Of a stretch of 64,000 nt of DNA, positions 1 to 11,691 are shown one piece after another. The position numbers were made by a program, and so were the translations under genes. The stretch is from Symbiodinium microadriaticum (Eukaryota > Sar > Dinophyceae > Suessiales > Symbiodiniaceae). Under the pieces are notes generated by a model. It was not told the origin of the DNA. It did not search any database and saw only the letters and a list, made by a program, of their open reading frames with translations. Every line of letters starts with the position of its first letter. Position 1 is the first letter of the stretch. The DNA lies in contig LSRX01000283.1 in assembly GCA_001939145.1 (NCBI GenBank), positions 426,360-490,359 of the forward strand. The letters are read 5' to 3'.

Positions 1-1354
1 ATCCCGGTCATCCCGGCGATCTCGGTCGTCGCGACGATCACGGTCATCTCCTCGGTGCAGCTGTCAGCTGCGTGCATGCAGAAGACGGAGGGTCCTGTCT
101 TGCCGCAAAGCGATTGGGCAATTCCAGGGGTCCTGCTCTGCGACAAGCTATTGGGAAAGTAAGTTGCAGGGCCCCTGCTGGTTTAGCAGCGAAAGATGTT
201 GAGGAATTCCAATTTGTTGAGTCCGGCTTTGCAGCAAGTATTTGGGGAATTTCAACTGCAATCGGTGAAATCCTCCAATTGCAGAATCCTGTCTTGGGGC
301 AAGGCTGCTGGAGAGGTGCAATTTGCGGGACTCGTGCCACTGGGGAATTCCGTTGAAGGGTCCTGATGTGCAGCGTTTGCCTGGGGCTTATTGCGTCTGA
401 GGGAAAAGATCGGACAACCTGCACTCAATTTTTCAAACTTTAATGGGTCTGCAAATATGATGCGCGGACGAGGGTCTTGAAAAACTGGTGCCGTCAACTT
501 TTGCAAACGTGGTGATGGGAGGTGAGTTTGTAATTCTTGCAAGGGAGGGTCGCAGCTACCCTTCATGAACTAATCGTGCATCGACTTTTGTGAACGTGGT
601 GATGGAAAAACTCGGCAAGCAGAGCAATACACAGGAAGCGGAAAGGAGTGATAGGAAGGTAGAAAAAGCAGACAGAGAAGCAACAAGCAGGAATCAGGAA
701 CAAAAAGGAGAGCAGGAAGCGGAAACCTGACATCGGAAAACAAACGCAGGATCCAACAACCCGGACACATGGGGCAAGCACCAATGATGAAAGAACGATG
801 CCTCAAACGTGATCTACTCTAGTACGCATATGGCCAGACTAAAGACAGGTCACAGGAGAATTTGATGGCATCCAGGCTCCGATCTTGCTCACGGCTCGGC
901 TTCCTACGTATTCTATCCTGCTAGAAAGCAGGCCTGAAGCCTGCAGCCCAGCTCCTTCACAAAGCGCTGACAACTTACCATCCAAGGGGCGCCGCGCATC
1001 GTCTCTGCGGGCATATCTGCCTCGTCTCCGGTCGTCGTGGCGTGCTCCGCCTCGACGTCGATCGTCTCGCCGATCGCCTCAAGGCTCCCCATGGTTCCGC
1101 ACGCCTTCGGCCACCCTGAAAGCAACGTGCCTCAGCCCCTGCACTGCCCTGCACCCCTCCACCATCCAGCAAACTGAAGACAAGCTGCGCGAACGCGATC
1201 GCCTTCGAGACCTAGTTCGCGACCTTTCCCCATGACATGAGGAGGCGTAAGCTGTTTCACTTGAAGTACCAGTACCAGCCACAGGCCTCTGTCGCCTGCC
1301 TCGAGGCTCCTCCTCGTTTTTGGATTTGGCCTTCAGACTGATCTTTAAGCACAT
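1..1354 (-). CDS. RS/RD-rich SR-like protein, partial gene (three exons, cut by left edge)
   Basis: Three minus-strand exons join in phase. The first (1175..1251, or longer, since the same frame stays open up to about 1354) encodes ERSRTRSRRRSRSRSLSS and ends TCA before a GT donor. The second (1021..1077, 19 codons, phase 0 at both ends) follows TTGAG and ends GACGAG before a GC donor; it is acidic (AIGETIDVEAEHATTTGDE). The third (1..60) follows CTGACAG and reads HRGDDRDRRDDRDRRDDRD up to the edge. RS dipeptides followed by RD repeats are typical of nuclear pre-mRNA splicing factors and other SR-like proteins; no RRM is visible in the part present. An alternative frame of exon 2 is itself RS-like (RRSARRSTSRRS), so its frame is less certain. 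Function is inferred from composition only. Confidence 0.45.
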
Positions 1355-2409
1355 GTGGAGCTATGTGGACCGGCTTTCCTCATCATTCCATTCAAATCCA
1401 AATCCAAGAAGCAGGACGTTTTTCGTCTGCAGCTTTTTTCTCTCTGGGAGATTGACTCTCCTCCTGTGCAGGGACATCCGTCAATCCATCAGCAAGTACG
1501 CGAGAACTCGTGGAATGCCCTTGGACACAATTTGATAAACTTCATGCAGTTTAACAACAGATGGCTTCCAGACAAAACATGGCACCTAGCAACAAAGAAG
1601 TGGAAACCACTCTTGTGACCATGTGACCCAGACCTCGGCATCAGAACTTGCCTGGGCTTGCACTGCAAGGGCGCAAGGGTGTAACTGGCTGCGAATTCTG
1701 CGAGTGTTCTTCGAAAACCCGCAAACAACTCGCAGCTCCGGCCCAGGTGCGTCTGACTTTGCTTTTTTCTTCTTTGTCGCCATGACGAGGACTATAAGCT
1801 AACCGCAAAGAAGTGAGCAAAAATGCTTCATGACACAGGGTCAATGCATCTCCTTGCATCGCGACGCAAGCCCCTTGCACCTGGCTCAAGAGACGGGCAC
1901 GGCGGACTTGATCACTCGCCACTCGCGGTCGCAGGTCAAAAGCGCTCACCCTCACCAGTCCCAGCAAGTTGCTGAGGCCCGGCTCGGCAAAGTCTAAACG
2001 TTTGCAGCAGTGGGACCCTTCACGGCTGAGAGCATGGCTGGGCCATGCCCTGGGTTCACTGTCGGAGCGCCCTGTGCACAATCATTGGCGCACAAACTAT
2101 GTTCGCGTTGCCCGGGGGAGCATTCGCTCTTTGTATAAAAGTTGGACTGGGAGTCAACTTGTAATGCTTCCCCTGACTCAAGGCTGCCCTGCTGAGCTAT
2201 GAATACAAAGGGCAGGCCACTAGAACCCGTGTCAACCCTCTCCATGCCTCGTGTGGCCAGAGACAGAGTCCTTCGGATCTCAGAAAAAGGCTCTCGAGCT
2301 CGAGGTAACTCCAAGATGCCAGGCAAAGCCAGGCACATGCCCTGAATGGACAGCCAACCACGTGGCCTCTGTACAGCATCCGAACGGATCAGAAAGGATC
2401 AGAATGAGA
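1355..2409. other. No gene recognised
   Basis: Short open frames occur on both strands but none shows a family motif, a coiled-coil pattern or convincing splice sites. The stretch separates the 3' end of the dioxygenase gene from the upstream part of the RS/RD gene on the same strand and may hold unrecognised 5' exons of the latter. Confidence 0.4.
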
Positions 2410-3731
2410 CTAGAGCTTGATCTTGGCGGGATCCCAAGACGAAGGATCGAACATGCTGTGAAGCCCGTCGAACATACTGGAAAAGGTTGCGCACATGCCG
2501 CTCGTCAGCTGTGTTTCCAACTCCCCGTTACCAACATAGTTCTTCCGCCACATCACCCGTGGCTCGTCCGACTCGTAAGGCCTTCGGCCGTGCGCGACGG
2601 CACGATTGTCGATAACCAGGATCTCCCCCGGCACCAGAGGCACCACCAGCTGATGCACCTCCGAATTTAAAGGAACTAATCGACATCTGATAGGGCAAAC
2701 AAACGATTGACCGGCTACCCCTCCGTGCCTCTTTCCGGGCGACCGCATCCATCTGCTCGTAAGAAGGCTTCACTTCTTCGGCCACATCGCCCAGGCAACC
2801 ATCATTGCAGCGCCAGCGCACCTGTAGCCACCCAGAGTCTTTGTCTACCCAGAACAGAGGTATGGAGCTGACTTTCATCCAGGATCCATCTCCGGCTGGT
2901 CTGCGGCCCATAGAAACCATGCCGGGCTGCATCAACGTTCTCAGTTCCTCGTTGGAGAGAGCCGCCACAAGATCCGCGCCAGAAACCAGCACAGACTCAC
3001 CGCCACCAGAGGGGGCAGATTGGCGACACTGCAACGTAAGGAACCTTAGTCTCCCGAGGTCCCAAAAACAACGCTGCGTGACATGGTTCATGATCTTGAA
3101 GCCGGAATGTATCTGTGGTAGAACCGCCCTGCAGTCCGCTCTAAGAAAGTGCTTTCAATGACAAACTGACCAAATTGCACCGAGGAGCGCGGAAGGGCTA
3201 TCTGTGTAAGCGTCGTCCGTGTGAGGCAAGTGTTCCTTCTTCGGGTTCGCGGTGTTGATGCTGGTCGGCTTGGCGGGATTGATCTCTACGATGCCAAACT
3301 CATTCATGGCATCATGATGTATGTAGCGACCGAACCATCGGTCCAAAGTCTTGTATGCTGGCAAGCCATCGTCAAAGTCTTCTTGAACGAGAACAGTAGC
3401 ACCGTATCGATTCATCATGAAAACGAACTCGTGCTGCTCTTCGTCCGTGATTTTTGCGATGGATTTCACTCGTAACCTTGTATACAGAGCAAACTCACGA
3501 CAAGCTGTTGATAGAAAGCCAATGACACTGCACGGGTGCACAGCTACAGGTAGACAGAGACACGTGCAGAAAGCTTGCAAACAGACTGAACATTCTCTGG
3601 CTGATCCTTGCACATCACGGTAACCGGAGCGTGTCTGGGTCGTTCGGAAGCACTTTCAAGTCATCACGAGAGCCATCACGTGGCAAGACTTCTTGCAAGG
3701 GTACCGCGGGTTTCCTCGATTCACCTGTCAT
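2410..3731 (-). CDS. TauD/TfdA-family Fe(II)/2-oxoglutarate-dependent dioxygenase, four exons, intact
   Basis: Exons are 3625..3731, 3167..3476, 2719..3028 and 2410..2675; lengths 107, 310, 310 and 266 nt join to 331 codons including the stop (330 residues) with no frameshift. All three introns are GT-AG: 148 nt, 138 nt and 43 nt. The product has the complete catalytic set of the TauD family: the iron ligands HTD at residues 121-123 (context HLPHTDDAY) and His271 (context NRAVAHGRR), plus arginines 11 and 15 residues after that histidine (Arg282, Arg286; context PRVMWR), the spacing of the 2-oxoglutarate/substrate arginines in TauD. PSGGGESVLVSG follows the HTD region as in TauD/clavaminate-synthase relatives. 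The length is normal for the family. The start is the ATG that begins exon 1 in frame (MTGESRKPAVPL). No targeting peptide is evident. The reaction is oxidative decarboxylation of 2-oxoglutarate coupled to hydroxylation of a substrate that the sequence does not reveal. Confidence 0.85.
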
Positions 3732-4686
3732 GCAGAAGCCATTGCGGCATGACATGCAAGCCAGTTGAATCTACCCTGCGAAACCTTGCTAAGGTCGGAC
3801 CCTTTGCAGCAGGACCTGCGCTCGAGCTTGCTTCCGCCATTTTGCTGAAATGTCTCATTTGCCCAGTGCCGCATGGCGGGTGCTCGGGACAGCGACTTCC
3901 CAACGCAGCCACTCCAGGCACTCGCGATCCACGCCGGAGCGCTTGTAGAAGCTTCATTCCGCCCTCGAAAAGTTGAACCTCATCACAGAGACTGCAGGTC
4001 GCAGGCACAGACACAGCTTGAAACACTGGCTGAGGCCCACACTGGTGGCACGTGAAATCAGCACAACACCATGATTTTCATACCATGATTCTTGAACATA
4101 CAAACAGCATCTGAACATGCATACGATTTTGGCAGCATTCAATGCACGAGAAACTCAAAGGTTCTGCAGCTCAAAATCAGCAACTGCGGCATGATCCCGA
4201 AATTTAGACTTTTCGAATCTTCCGGCTTTGATTTCGGACGTCTGCTGCGCAGTTTTGATTTCGCATGCTCACAAGACACCAAACACAATTGGATTCACAT
4301 CGGAAGGCACACAGCTACATTAGGGTTTTGATTGCTTTATTTCTCATGGCGACAGGCGAAGAGACAACACGTACATCCAGAGCATCCCAGATCTTGTTTC
4401 GACCTTCATTTTGACAGATTTGACGGGCTCATCTTCGTACAACAGCTCAAGAAGCTGTGCCGTTGGATGGAGTGGCAGTAAGCAAAAAGAGAAACAGTGA
4501 CTTTCTGGAGTTGAGAATCCATGCCTCTGCACAAAGGCTCCTTCGAATACAGATTTTAATTCACGTTCCATGTAGCTACACGCCAGATTTTTGCTGTTTT
4601 CCACGACAAAACGGGTGTAGTAGTTCTATACAGAGATAGTACAGTACAGTACAGTACACTGCTTCCCGCGGTTAAGCATTTTGCCC
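3732..4686. other. No gene recognised; region upstream of the dioxygenase gene
   Basis: A minus-strand frame (3721..4026) overlaps the dioxygenase start in a different frame and ends in a stop at the same place; it has no recognisable motif. Near 4640 there is a short ACAGT tandem run. No promoter element was identified. Confidence 0.4.
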
Positions 4687-5335
4687 ACATCGCAACTGAA
4701 CACTGCCCATGCAGGCGTGAGACTGATGCACAGCACTCCCTCGTTTTCAGGCGTAAGAAAAGAGGTGCGAACTGGAATCAAGCAGCAACCTACCCGGATT
4801 CACCTCAACCACTTCGTGGCCGCATGAATGAATTGAAAGCCTGAACCAGGCAGGCGTTCGAATGATCCTGCAAGGTATGGGGCGGCAACATCCCGCAAGA
4901 TGGCAGTGATGCCATGCGTTGACTGCGTGTTTTGTGGTCCGGCACATCTTGTCTGCCAAGTCATGCTCTTGCAGACACGTAATCGCCGAAAAATTGTGAA
5001 AAATTGTTGAAAGGAGAACAAGATTGATCTTGGTTGGTTTAGCTTTGTCATGGGAATTCAGAATTCGCAGGCGAAGGGGAGCATGTACATCGCAACTGAA
5101 CACTGCCCATAAAAGACGTGAGACTGATGCACACGCACTCCTTCTTTTTTTAGCACTATACAACGGGTGCGAACTGGATTCAAACAGCAACCTACACGGA
5201 TTCACCTCAACCACTTTGTGGCCACATGAAGAGATGGAAAGGAAGAGTTCGAATGAAGAAAGTCTGGACCAGTCAAGTGTTCGAATAATCTGCAAGGTAT
5301 CTTTTCCGCCGCAAGATGGCACTGCTGCCAACATC
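4687..5335. repeat. Diverged direct duplication (two copies of about 230-245 bp, offset about 400 bp)
   Basis: Copy A (about 4687-4915) and copy B (about 5087-5330) share, in the same order, CATCGCAACTGAACACTG, GTGAGACTGATGCACA, GGTGCGAACTGG, CGGATTCACCTCAACCAC, GCAAGGTAT and CGCAAGATGGCA, with substitutions and small indels between. A 237-codon minus-strand open frame spans both copies, but it reads the repeat rather than a known protein. Confidence 0.75.
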
Positions 5336-5939
5336 AGAACAAGAACAGGATTCGCACAAAATTCAACCCGCTCGCCCGAACCAGAATGCGACGTTTTTAT
5401 CATTTTCACGATGACTCTGGTTGACAACCACAGAAACTCCGAATTGTGCGTGTAAGTCAAACTCCCTTTCCAACCACCATCCCCTCTACAGCCGCCAGGT
5501 AAAAGCGGTTTAGTTCAAAAGGGAAAAAAGAGACACACAAAGGATAAATGTCAAAAATTATCCGAAATATATTTCATACAAAATCGCAGAGAACCAAAAA
5601 ATTGAACAAAGAGTGTCTCAACACCAAAGTCTCCAATTGAAATCTTTCATCCTTTTTTTGAGCATACCTCGCAGGGGCGGTGGAGGTTGGGGTTGAACCC
5701 AGGCTGTAACCCCAGAGGCCGGGTTCAGGGGGGGTCCAACAACCTGAACCTGCAGCGCGCGATGCGACGAGCCCACGCAGTCTTGCGTTCGTTTAGCAGA
5801 CAACGGACTTCCATGCCACAGGCAATTGCTCACCCCGTTTGGAAAATGATCTGGACTACAACGTTAAGACAGGTCCGTAGTCAAACAAACCGTGCATGGG
5901 TCCCACGTCGCCATTTTTTTTTTGCTTTTTTTGAGGTTG

Positions 5940-6065
5940 TGGGTTGGGGCCTCCAACCTTAATCTGAGGTTAGGGTTGGGTTCAACTCCAACCCGAGATT
6001 CGGGTTCGGGTTAACTCGAACCCTACTCCGGTCCACAGGTTAAGGTTGGGGTAAATTAACCGGAC
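5940..6065. repeat. GGGTT-rich short palindromes
   Basis: Alternating GGTTAGGGTTGGGTT and AACCCGA/GGGTTCGGGTTAACTCGAACCC segments form overlapping small hairpins. They resemble degenerate telomere-like sequence and have no coding appearance. Confidence 0.4.
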
Positions 6066-6218
6066 CCCGGCCTAAAGAGAGACAACAAGCTCCAAGACAT
6101 AGAAGTTGCCAGTTCTGGAGAAATACAAGCGGGCAGACTTGTTCCGCCAAACCTTGTAAACCACAAAGTTGATGGAAGGTCGTACTCAAATTTCTCCAAG
6201 CAGATCTGCTCTCTCTAC

Positions 6219-6630
6219 GGTGGCCTCCAGACTGCTCCAGAGATCGTCGTGTTGGAGCTGATTCAAAATCGAAAGGGTGTTGAGCCTACAGCCTTGGACC
6301 AAAAAACAAAAGTCGAGAGGGCTCAGAGCCGTAGAACCCTTTAGGTCGAAAAATTTGCTTGTATTCGGAACTCCAACAGAATCCATTTCTGAGAGAGTCA
6401 GCGGACTCCAGCCTTCGGCTTCCGTAATCCCGCGGACTCTCTTAGAAATGGATTCTGTTGGAGTTTCTTACTCGCAAAATTTTTCGGCCTAAAGGGTCGA
6501 TGATCGTTGCGTCCGACGCCTCTGAGCCCTCTCGATCTTTCGTTTTTGGTCCAAGGCTGTAGGCTCAACACTCTTTCGATTTTGAATCAGCTCCAAGCAC
6601 GACGATCTCTGGAGCAGTCTGGAGGCCACC
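6219..6630. mobile_element. Long foldback element (inverted-repeat arms of about 185-195 bp)
   Basis: Left arm 6219-6401 and right arm 6434-6630 are near-perfect reverse complements, apart from an extra block of about 20 bp in the right arm and scattered substitutions. The spacer is about 32 bp (AGCGGACTCCAGCCTTCGGC...). Matching landmarks are GGTGGCCTCCAGACTGCTCC with its complement at 6611-6630, and CTCCAACAGAATCCATTTCT near the centre. No transposase frame is present, so this is either a non-autonomous foldback/MITE-like element or an inverted duplication. Confidence 0.7.
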
Positions 6631-6659
6631 GCACAAGAGAGGCCGCAACGAAAAGCGAG

Positions 6660-6773
6660 TTTCCAGGCCGTTTGTGGCTACTGTTTGTGGCACTGTTTTG
6701 TGGCTACTGTTTGTGGCTACTGTTTGTGGCTACTGTTTGTGGCTACTGTTTGTGGCTACTGTTTGTGGCTACT
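6660..6773. repeat. 13-bp tandem array (CTACTGTTTGTGG) running into an assembly gap
   Basis: The unit TGTTTGTGGCTAC is repeated head to tail with period 13, imperfect at the left end, and stops at the N run starting at 6774. The array is probably longer than assembled. Confidence 0.85.
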
Positions 6774-6874
6774 NNNNNNNNNNNNNNNNNNNNNNNNNNN
6801 NNNNNNNNNNNNNNNNNNNNNNNNNNNNNNNNNNNNNNNNNNNNNNNNNNNNNNNNNNNNNNNNNNNNNNNNNN
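6774..6874. other. Assembly gap (101 N)
   Basis: A run of undetermined bases between the 13-bp tandem array and a 104-bp repeat. Confidence 1.
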
Positions 6875-6886
6875 AAGTGGGAGAAC

Positions 6887-7065
6887 TAAGATGTCGGGTG
6901 CATCAAGCATGGATGCCGGTCACCAAGCCAATCTTCCGAACCGTATGGAAATTCGATGTATAACATGGTGGCAGTCATCGGATTGTCATGTAAGATGTGG
7001 GATGCATCGAGTACGGATGCCGGTTGACAAGCCAATCTTTCGAAATGTATGGAAATTCAATATTA
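6887..7065. repeat. 104-bp tandem repeat, two visible copies
   Basis: TAAGATGT...GATGCCGGT...CAAGCCAATCTT...CGAA...GTATGGAAATTC occurs at 6887 and again at 6991, a period of 104 bp. The first copy lies just after the gap, so more copies may be missing. Confidence 0.8.
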
Positions 7066-7204
7066 AAATATATCTCAGGGCATGTCTCAAACTTTTCGGA
7101 ATTATGTTTGTGCAATGTATAACTTATATGTATGGTATTTAGCTAAGCATCTTATATTGTATATACAAAAAGCTAGCTAAATAGACCCTAAAGGTATGGG
7201 GCAC

Positions 7205-7235
<31 letters not shown>

Positions 7236-7465
7236 GGTATGTGTGTACATATATGTATGTCTGTGTATGTGTGTATACATATATATATATATAGAGAGAG
7301 AGAGGCATATGCGTACACATGCAAGCGTACATATATGCACAGATGCACATATGCAAATATAAGCAACTTCCTATTTACACATATATACACACACGTAAAC
7401 ACGAAAACACACACACACACAGACACACACACACAGACACACACACACACACACACGCGCACACA

Positions 7466-7496
<31 letters not shown>

Positions 7497-7505
7497 GCGC
7501 ACACT
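7205..7505. repeat. Microsatellite cluster (AT, GT/CA, GA, GC)
   Basis: Blocks of (AT)n, (GT)n, (AG)n and a long mixed (CA)n with CGCG interruptions. Open frames here only read out the dinucleotides. Confidence 0.95.
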
Positions 7506-7519
7506 CCTGTGTAGGTGCA

Positions 7520-9290
7520 TATGTGTCATACAGCATAGAAACACATATGGTATACTGTGACCAGCGGATCATGAAACAAGCACGCTGATTGCAAACTTTG
7601 TCCCCGTACATGCAACGAAAGCAGCCAAATCACCGTCCTAACCTCTAAACCCAACCCGAGCGTAATCCTGCTAAAGACTGTGCAAACCCTGTCGATGCCC
7701 CGGCAAAACCCCGCTCCAGCCTCAACCCCTACCGGCCGGAATGCGTGGTCTGATTAATATTGTTATCCTGGATATACTACCGTCATACCATTGGTACCAT
7801 TATTGCGATTACTCCTATGACGACTTGTACCATTCTTACTATTTAGAGAAATGAGGAGGTCATGGATATTTCCGGAAGCCTTGGTCCCCAGCAGCTTGGC
7901 CCCTGGGTGTCCGGTAACATTGGCAGCGCGACACTGGAGCAACTCGCGAGACCATAGGCCCGAAGAGAAGGAGACGGCGACGACGGGGTGTGCAGAATCG
8001 CTTTGCGTATCATTGGGACTTTTCTGTTGCAGAAAGTGTGGTAGCAGGAGTTTATATAGACTCATGGCGGATGCAGCAGGCACTATGCGGGTAGTAGCTG
8101 CAGAAGCTGCAAAGAATGATGAGGTCAATGATGACAACGGCGGCTGTGATAGTCTAGGAGATGGCCAAAGGCAAGGATCCAAACCTCAATTTCCAGGTTT
8201 GTGCTTAAGCCTGAGGGGACGCTTGGGGATATCAGGACGGAGAAGCTTCGGGAGAAGGCGGATGGATATCAGGCAAGGGTCCGGTTTGCAAACGACGGCT
8301 CAGAGTTCCGACGCTTGAGTTCTTCTAAAGGGGGGATAGGGTTTAGGGCTTAAAGGGTTAAGGGTTTAGGGTTTAGGGGGGAGGGGGCGATTTCCGCAAA
8401 TCCCAGGACGCCGCTGATGCCGATCTTCTTCTTCTTAACGGCGGCAGCTGCTCCTAATGTACGATATAAATCTTTGTGAAACGAGCCCTGGGCACTGCAA
8501 TGGGGCTGTATGACAAGTCAGACTCAGTGGGGTTAGGGGTTCAAACATTCCTAGAGTCTACAGGTTTTGGCTTGGTGAGGGTGTACAGGACTTCCGTTTC
8601 AGCATTGGTGAGTGTATATGCGAATGATTCTGTAGGGCCACTGGCCATATGCCCCAGGCAACTGCGGCAGCTCGTTGCAAGATCATGCATTGGCAGTTGT
8701 TCTGGATTCAGCAGGGGGGCTTTACATCATTTAAATCGAATACGACCCTACAATCTGTACGCAGAGCACGCAAACACCGAAGGCAACGCCAGCGTGTAGG
8801 TTTCGAGAAGCTGAAAGCCTACCTCCTAAGCTACGAAGAGATTTAGGTCTCCAGATCTTCACGGGACTTGGCCGCTAAGTCGGATTTCACAGATTTTCGG
8901 GACTTGGGGATGTCAGAATTTGGGGCCTTCGGGCTTCAGGCCTCACCCCGAAGTGCTGCACCTCCACAAGGCCGAAAGCCTAAAACGCTACAGTAAACCC
9001 TGAACCCTACAAAAACCCCCTACCCAGGCCGATACAAACCTTTAGTTCTAGAGGCCCTAGCATTCGAAGTCTGCTTCAAGGGTGGACTGTGGACACGCGG
9101 AAGCTCAGATGGCCACTGCACACCAAGAGCCCGCAACAATGAGCAGTAGACGTTTCATTCTAAAATATCTTTGGAGGTATATGGCCCAGGGGCCAACGCC
9201 ATAACTTCAGAAAGTTTATGTTTTTATCTGATTGGAATCTTGTCTCCCCTAGGCAAGCGCTTGCTGAGCGCGTCGTCTTTGCAGTGCTGC
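7520..9290. other. No gene recognised; weak telomere-like tract at 8330-8385
   Basis: Holds a G-rich TTTAGGG-like tract (8330-8385) and an alanine/arginine-rich frame at 7851..8318 with a counter-frame on the other strand; neither shows a family motif. An island at 8400-8453 could be a minus-strand exon (GAAAAVKKKKIGISGVLG) but has G-rich repeat on the wrong side, so it is not called. Confidence 0.4.
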
Positions 9291-9293
9291 AAC

Positions 9294-9342
9294 CGCAAAC
9301 GGAAAGAGCTTCTTCCAGTATCTGATTGAGCCTCTCCGTTTC
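9294..9342 (-). CDS. Putative coiled-coil exon
   Basis: After CGCAG it reads ETERLNQILEEALSVC (49 nt, phase 0 in, 1 out), ending before a GT donor (GTTGCAG). Its heptad-like Leu pattern matches the other exons. It is the last island in transcript direction in which I have reasonable confidence. Confidence 0.45.
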
Positions 9343-11653
9343 CTGCGTGGTTTTGTCTGGGCTTCAGCGCTGGGAACCTAAAAAGACCCAGCAAGACAAG
9401 AACAACGCCCGCCTGGTGAAAATACTCAGCATGTAGCTCCAAACCATACGAACTGCTGGAGAGAGTGCTTCTAGTAACAAGAGTACCCACAACCCCACAA
9501 CCAACCGTATAAGTGCTAAACCCCCCTTAAACTTTTTGCCTTAAACCCTGAATGGACCTTAAGCCGACCCCTCAAGCAGAAAGTAATCGGAGCCGCATTA
9601 AGAGTTGGTGCTGCTCCCAAGTCACGGACATTCCATCTGGGAAGCCTTGGGCAGCACCGCATGTATGCCGAGATGAAGTGTCTCGTTCTCGATGAATGAT
9701 AATTCACGTGTATCTGTAGATATATACTCATGCATGTGCATACATGTGCAGTATGTACATTCGTAGATATACAAACTGTACATACACACTTGTGCGTAGA
9801 CATGTGCACCAGTATGTGTACCGATAAGCGGCTGCTCTGGATATGTCGCATGGGTACCGATAGGAGTTGCGATCTTGTGCTTTGAGGGTGATCTGCGCCT
9901 GTTTGCCGCTGCCCTGTGTTGGAAGTAAATCCTATAGAGCCTAAAAAGGCCTTTTGGGACAGGCTTCAAGGCTCTCTCCTATGCAGAACGAGAGGAACTT
10001 CAAAAGCTAGAAACCTGGAGGGGCTTTCAGAAACCTGGAGGGCTTTCAGGGGTCGGGCTTAATTAGGGCTAGGCTAATTATACAGGTCCAAACTCTGAAG
10101 TGAACCCGATCGCCGCCCTACAGCAAATCCTCCGGAACGTTGCTGCCTTGCCAGGTCAGGTTTGGACCCTAATTCGGCTATTTATAAGGACTTTTGCTTC
10201 CTCACGGGTAACGCCTCCGTCATAACCATAACCGGAAAGGCAAAAAAATGGACCCAACAACCATCATCTGGTCTGTGAACGAAAAGCCTTTCTCTTGGGG
10301 CTCGGGTCTGGGACCCTGAACTCGGAAATGAACGCTGGATCCCTATACTATGTTGCTATATGAGCGTATAGAGTATAGGGATTCCATGGCTTTTTCACAA
10401 AAGACCAGCCGACTTGGGCCTTCATCTTCAGCCCTTCTAATCACAACCTACGATCAGTGAGCCCAACTGATCCTTGTAAGCAGTGAGCCCATACCTTCGT
10501 GCCCGGCACAAACTTGGAACGTGTCAGCTCTATCTCCAGCCGCTCCTGGCCATTTTTCCAATGTGGGGATTTCAGCAAAGGAGGGCTGCCTCATTCGGGG
10601 TCCTTATATACAAAGGATTCTGATGTTCATTAGGGTCTCTAACATTGGGTAACTTACGCTCTGAAACTCCCATAGTGTTGGCATCTATGGCCCCACTCCC
10701 TGTTGCAAGGACTTCATACATGGTCTAAGATGCATCCAGGATCCGTCCATAACGTCTTCTTCAAATAAGTGCCTTGGCGCGAGGCCGGGCCTTGAAACGC
10801 GGGTTCCCTTGGCCGGGTAGACGGAAGCACCTGAGCGGCCGAACTTCCCCGAACCAAACCCTCTCTCCCACAGATTTTTGGGTCGTCATTTGTTGTCCAC
10901 TTCGAATTACCCAAGCGTCCCCAAACATCCAACGATTCCGGAAGATACTCGCAGCTTCTCGTAGCTATAACACAACTTAACTTTATCATTGGGAACGAGC
11001 CAGGTCATGTTTCCGTATAACTTCTATGCTTTGACATATGGCAAGGTTCAAACTGTCGGGGTCACCGCTTTTGCGCGCCATTTTGGGGGTCCTCATACTG
11101 ACTTTTCAAATTGTCCAGGGCTACCTCTTTTAGAAGCCATTTTGGGGGTACTTTTTCGGGTTGTTCGGGTCCCTGACCCTCTGAAACACGCATGTCCTTT
11201 GCTTGCAGCCTGCTGAAACTCGAACACAACCCTAGACCCGAAGGTAAATTACAATACCCGGCCGCTACCATGAAAGAGGGACCATTCTGCCTGCACGCAC
11301 CGCGCCCGCGACTGCCGAGGAGGATGCTCCTGGCATACCAGAAGCTCCACAGAAAATTCGCAAAGATCCGAAATTTCCCGGTTCACGGTCAGCGCCTGAG
11401 GATGCTTTTAAGGTTGAGGTTATGCCCCACTTCGCGGCCTCTTCAACCTCTCAGACAGGAGCCTGGAAGCATGCAAACCTGATGCAAAGGAGCATTTTGG
11501 CTCTGCGCTTCAAACTCTTCAAATCAAAAGCTATCCCTGGAAGAGCCCATTATGCGGTGACTGGTCTTCTGCTGCTTGCGAGGATTCCCTCCTACGTGAA
11601 TATGTATATATATATATATATGTGTGTATGTATGTATGTATGTGTGTATATAT

Positions 11654-11691
<38 letters not shown>

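Noticed and set aside
3721-4026. 101-codon minus-strand frame as N-terminal domain of the dioxygenase (PQWLLHDR)
   Set aside because: It is in another frame from exon 1, which has its own in-frame ATG and gives an enzyme of normal length; no intron of reasonable size joins the two.
4747-5460. 237-codon minus-strand open frame
   Set aside because: It spans the direct duplication, has a Cys/Ser/His-rich composition without motif, and the two copies do not conserve it as a protein repeat.
7139-7611. Long Cys/Val or Thr/His-rich open frames on both strands
   Set aside because: They translate a (CA)n/(GT)n microsatellite; no codon structure or splice sites.
11281-11560. Plus-strand open frame (PARTAPATAEEDAPGIPEAP...)
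   Set aside because: Protein-like, disordered composition, but no splice sites or family motif, and it opposes all other genes; left as a possibility only.
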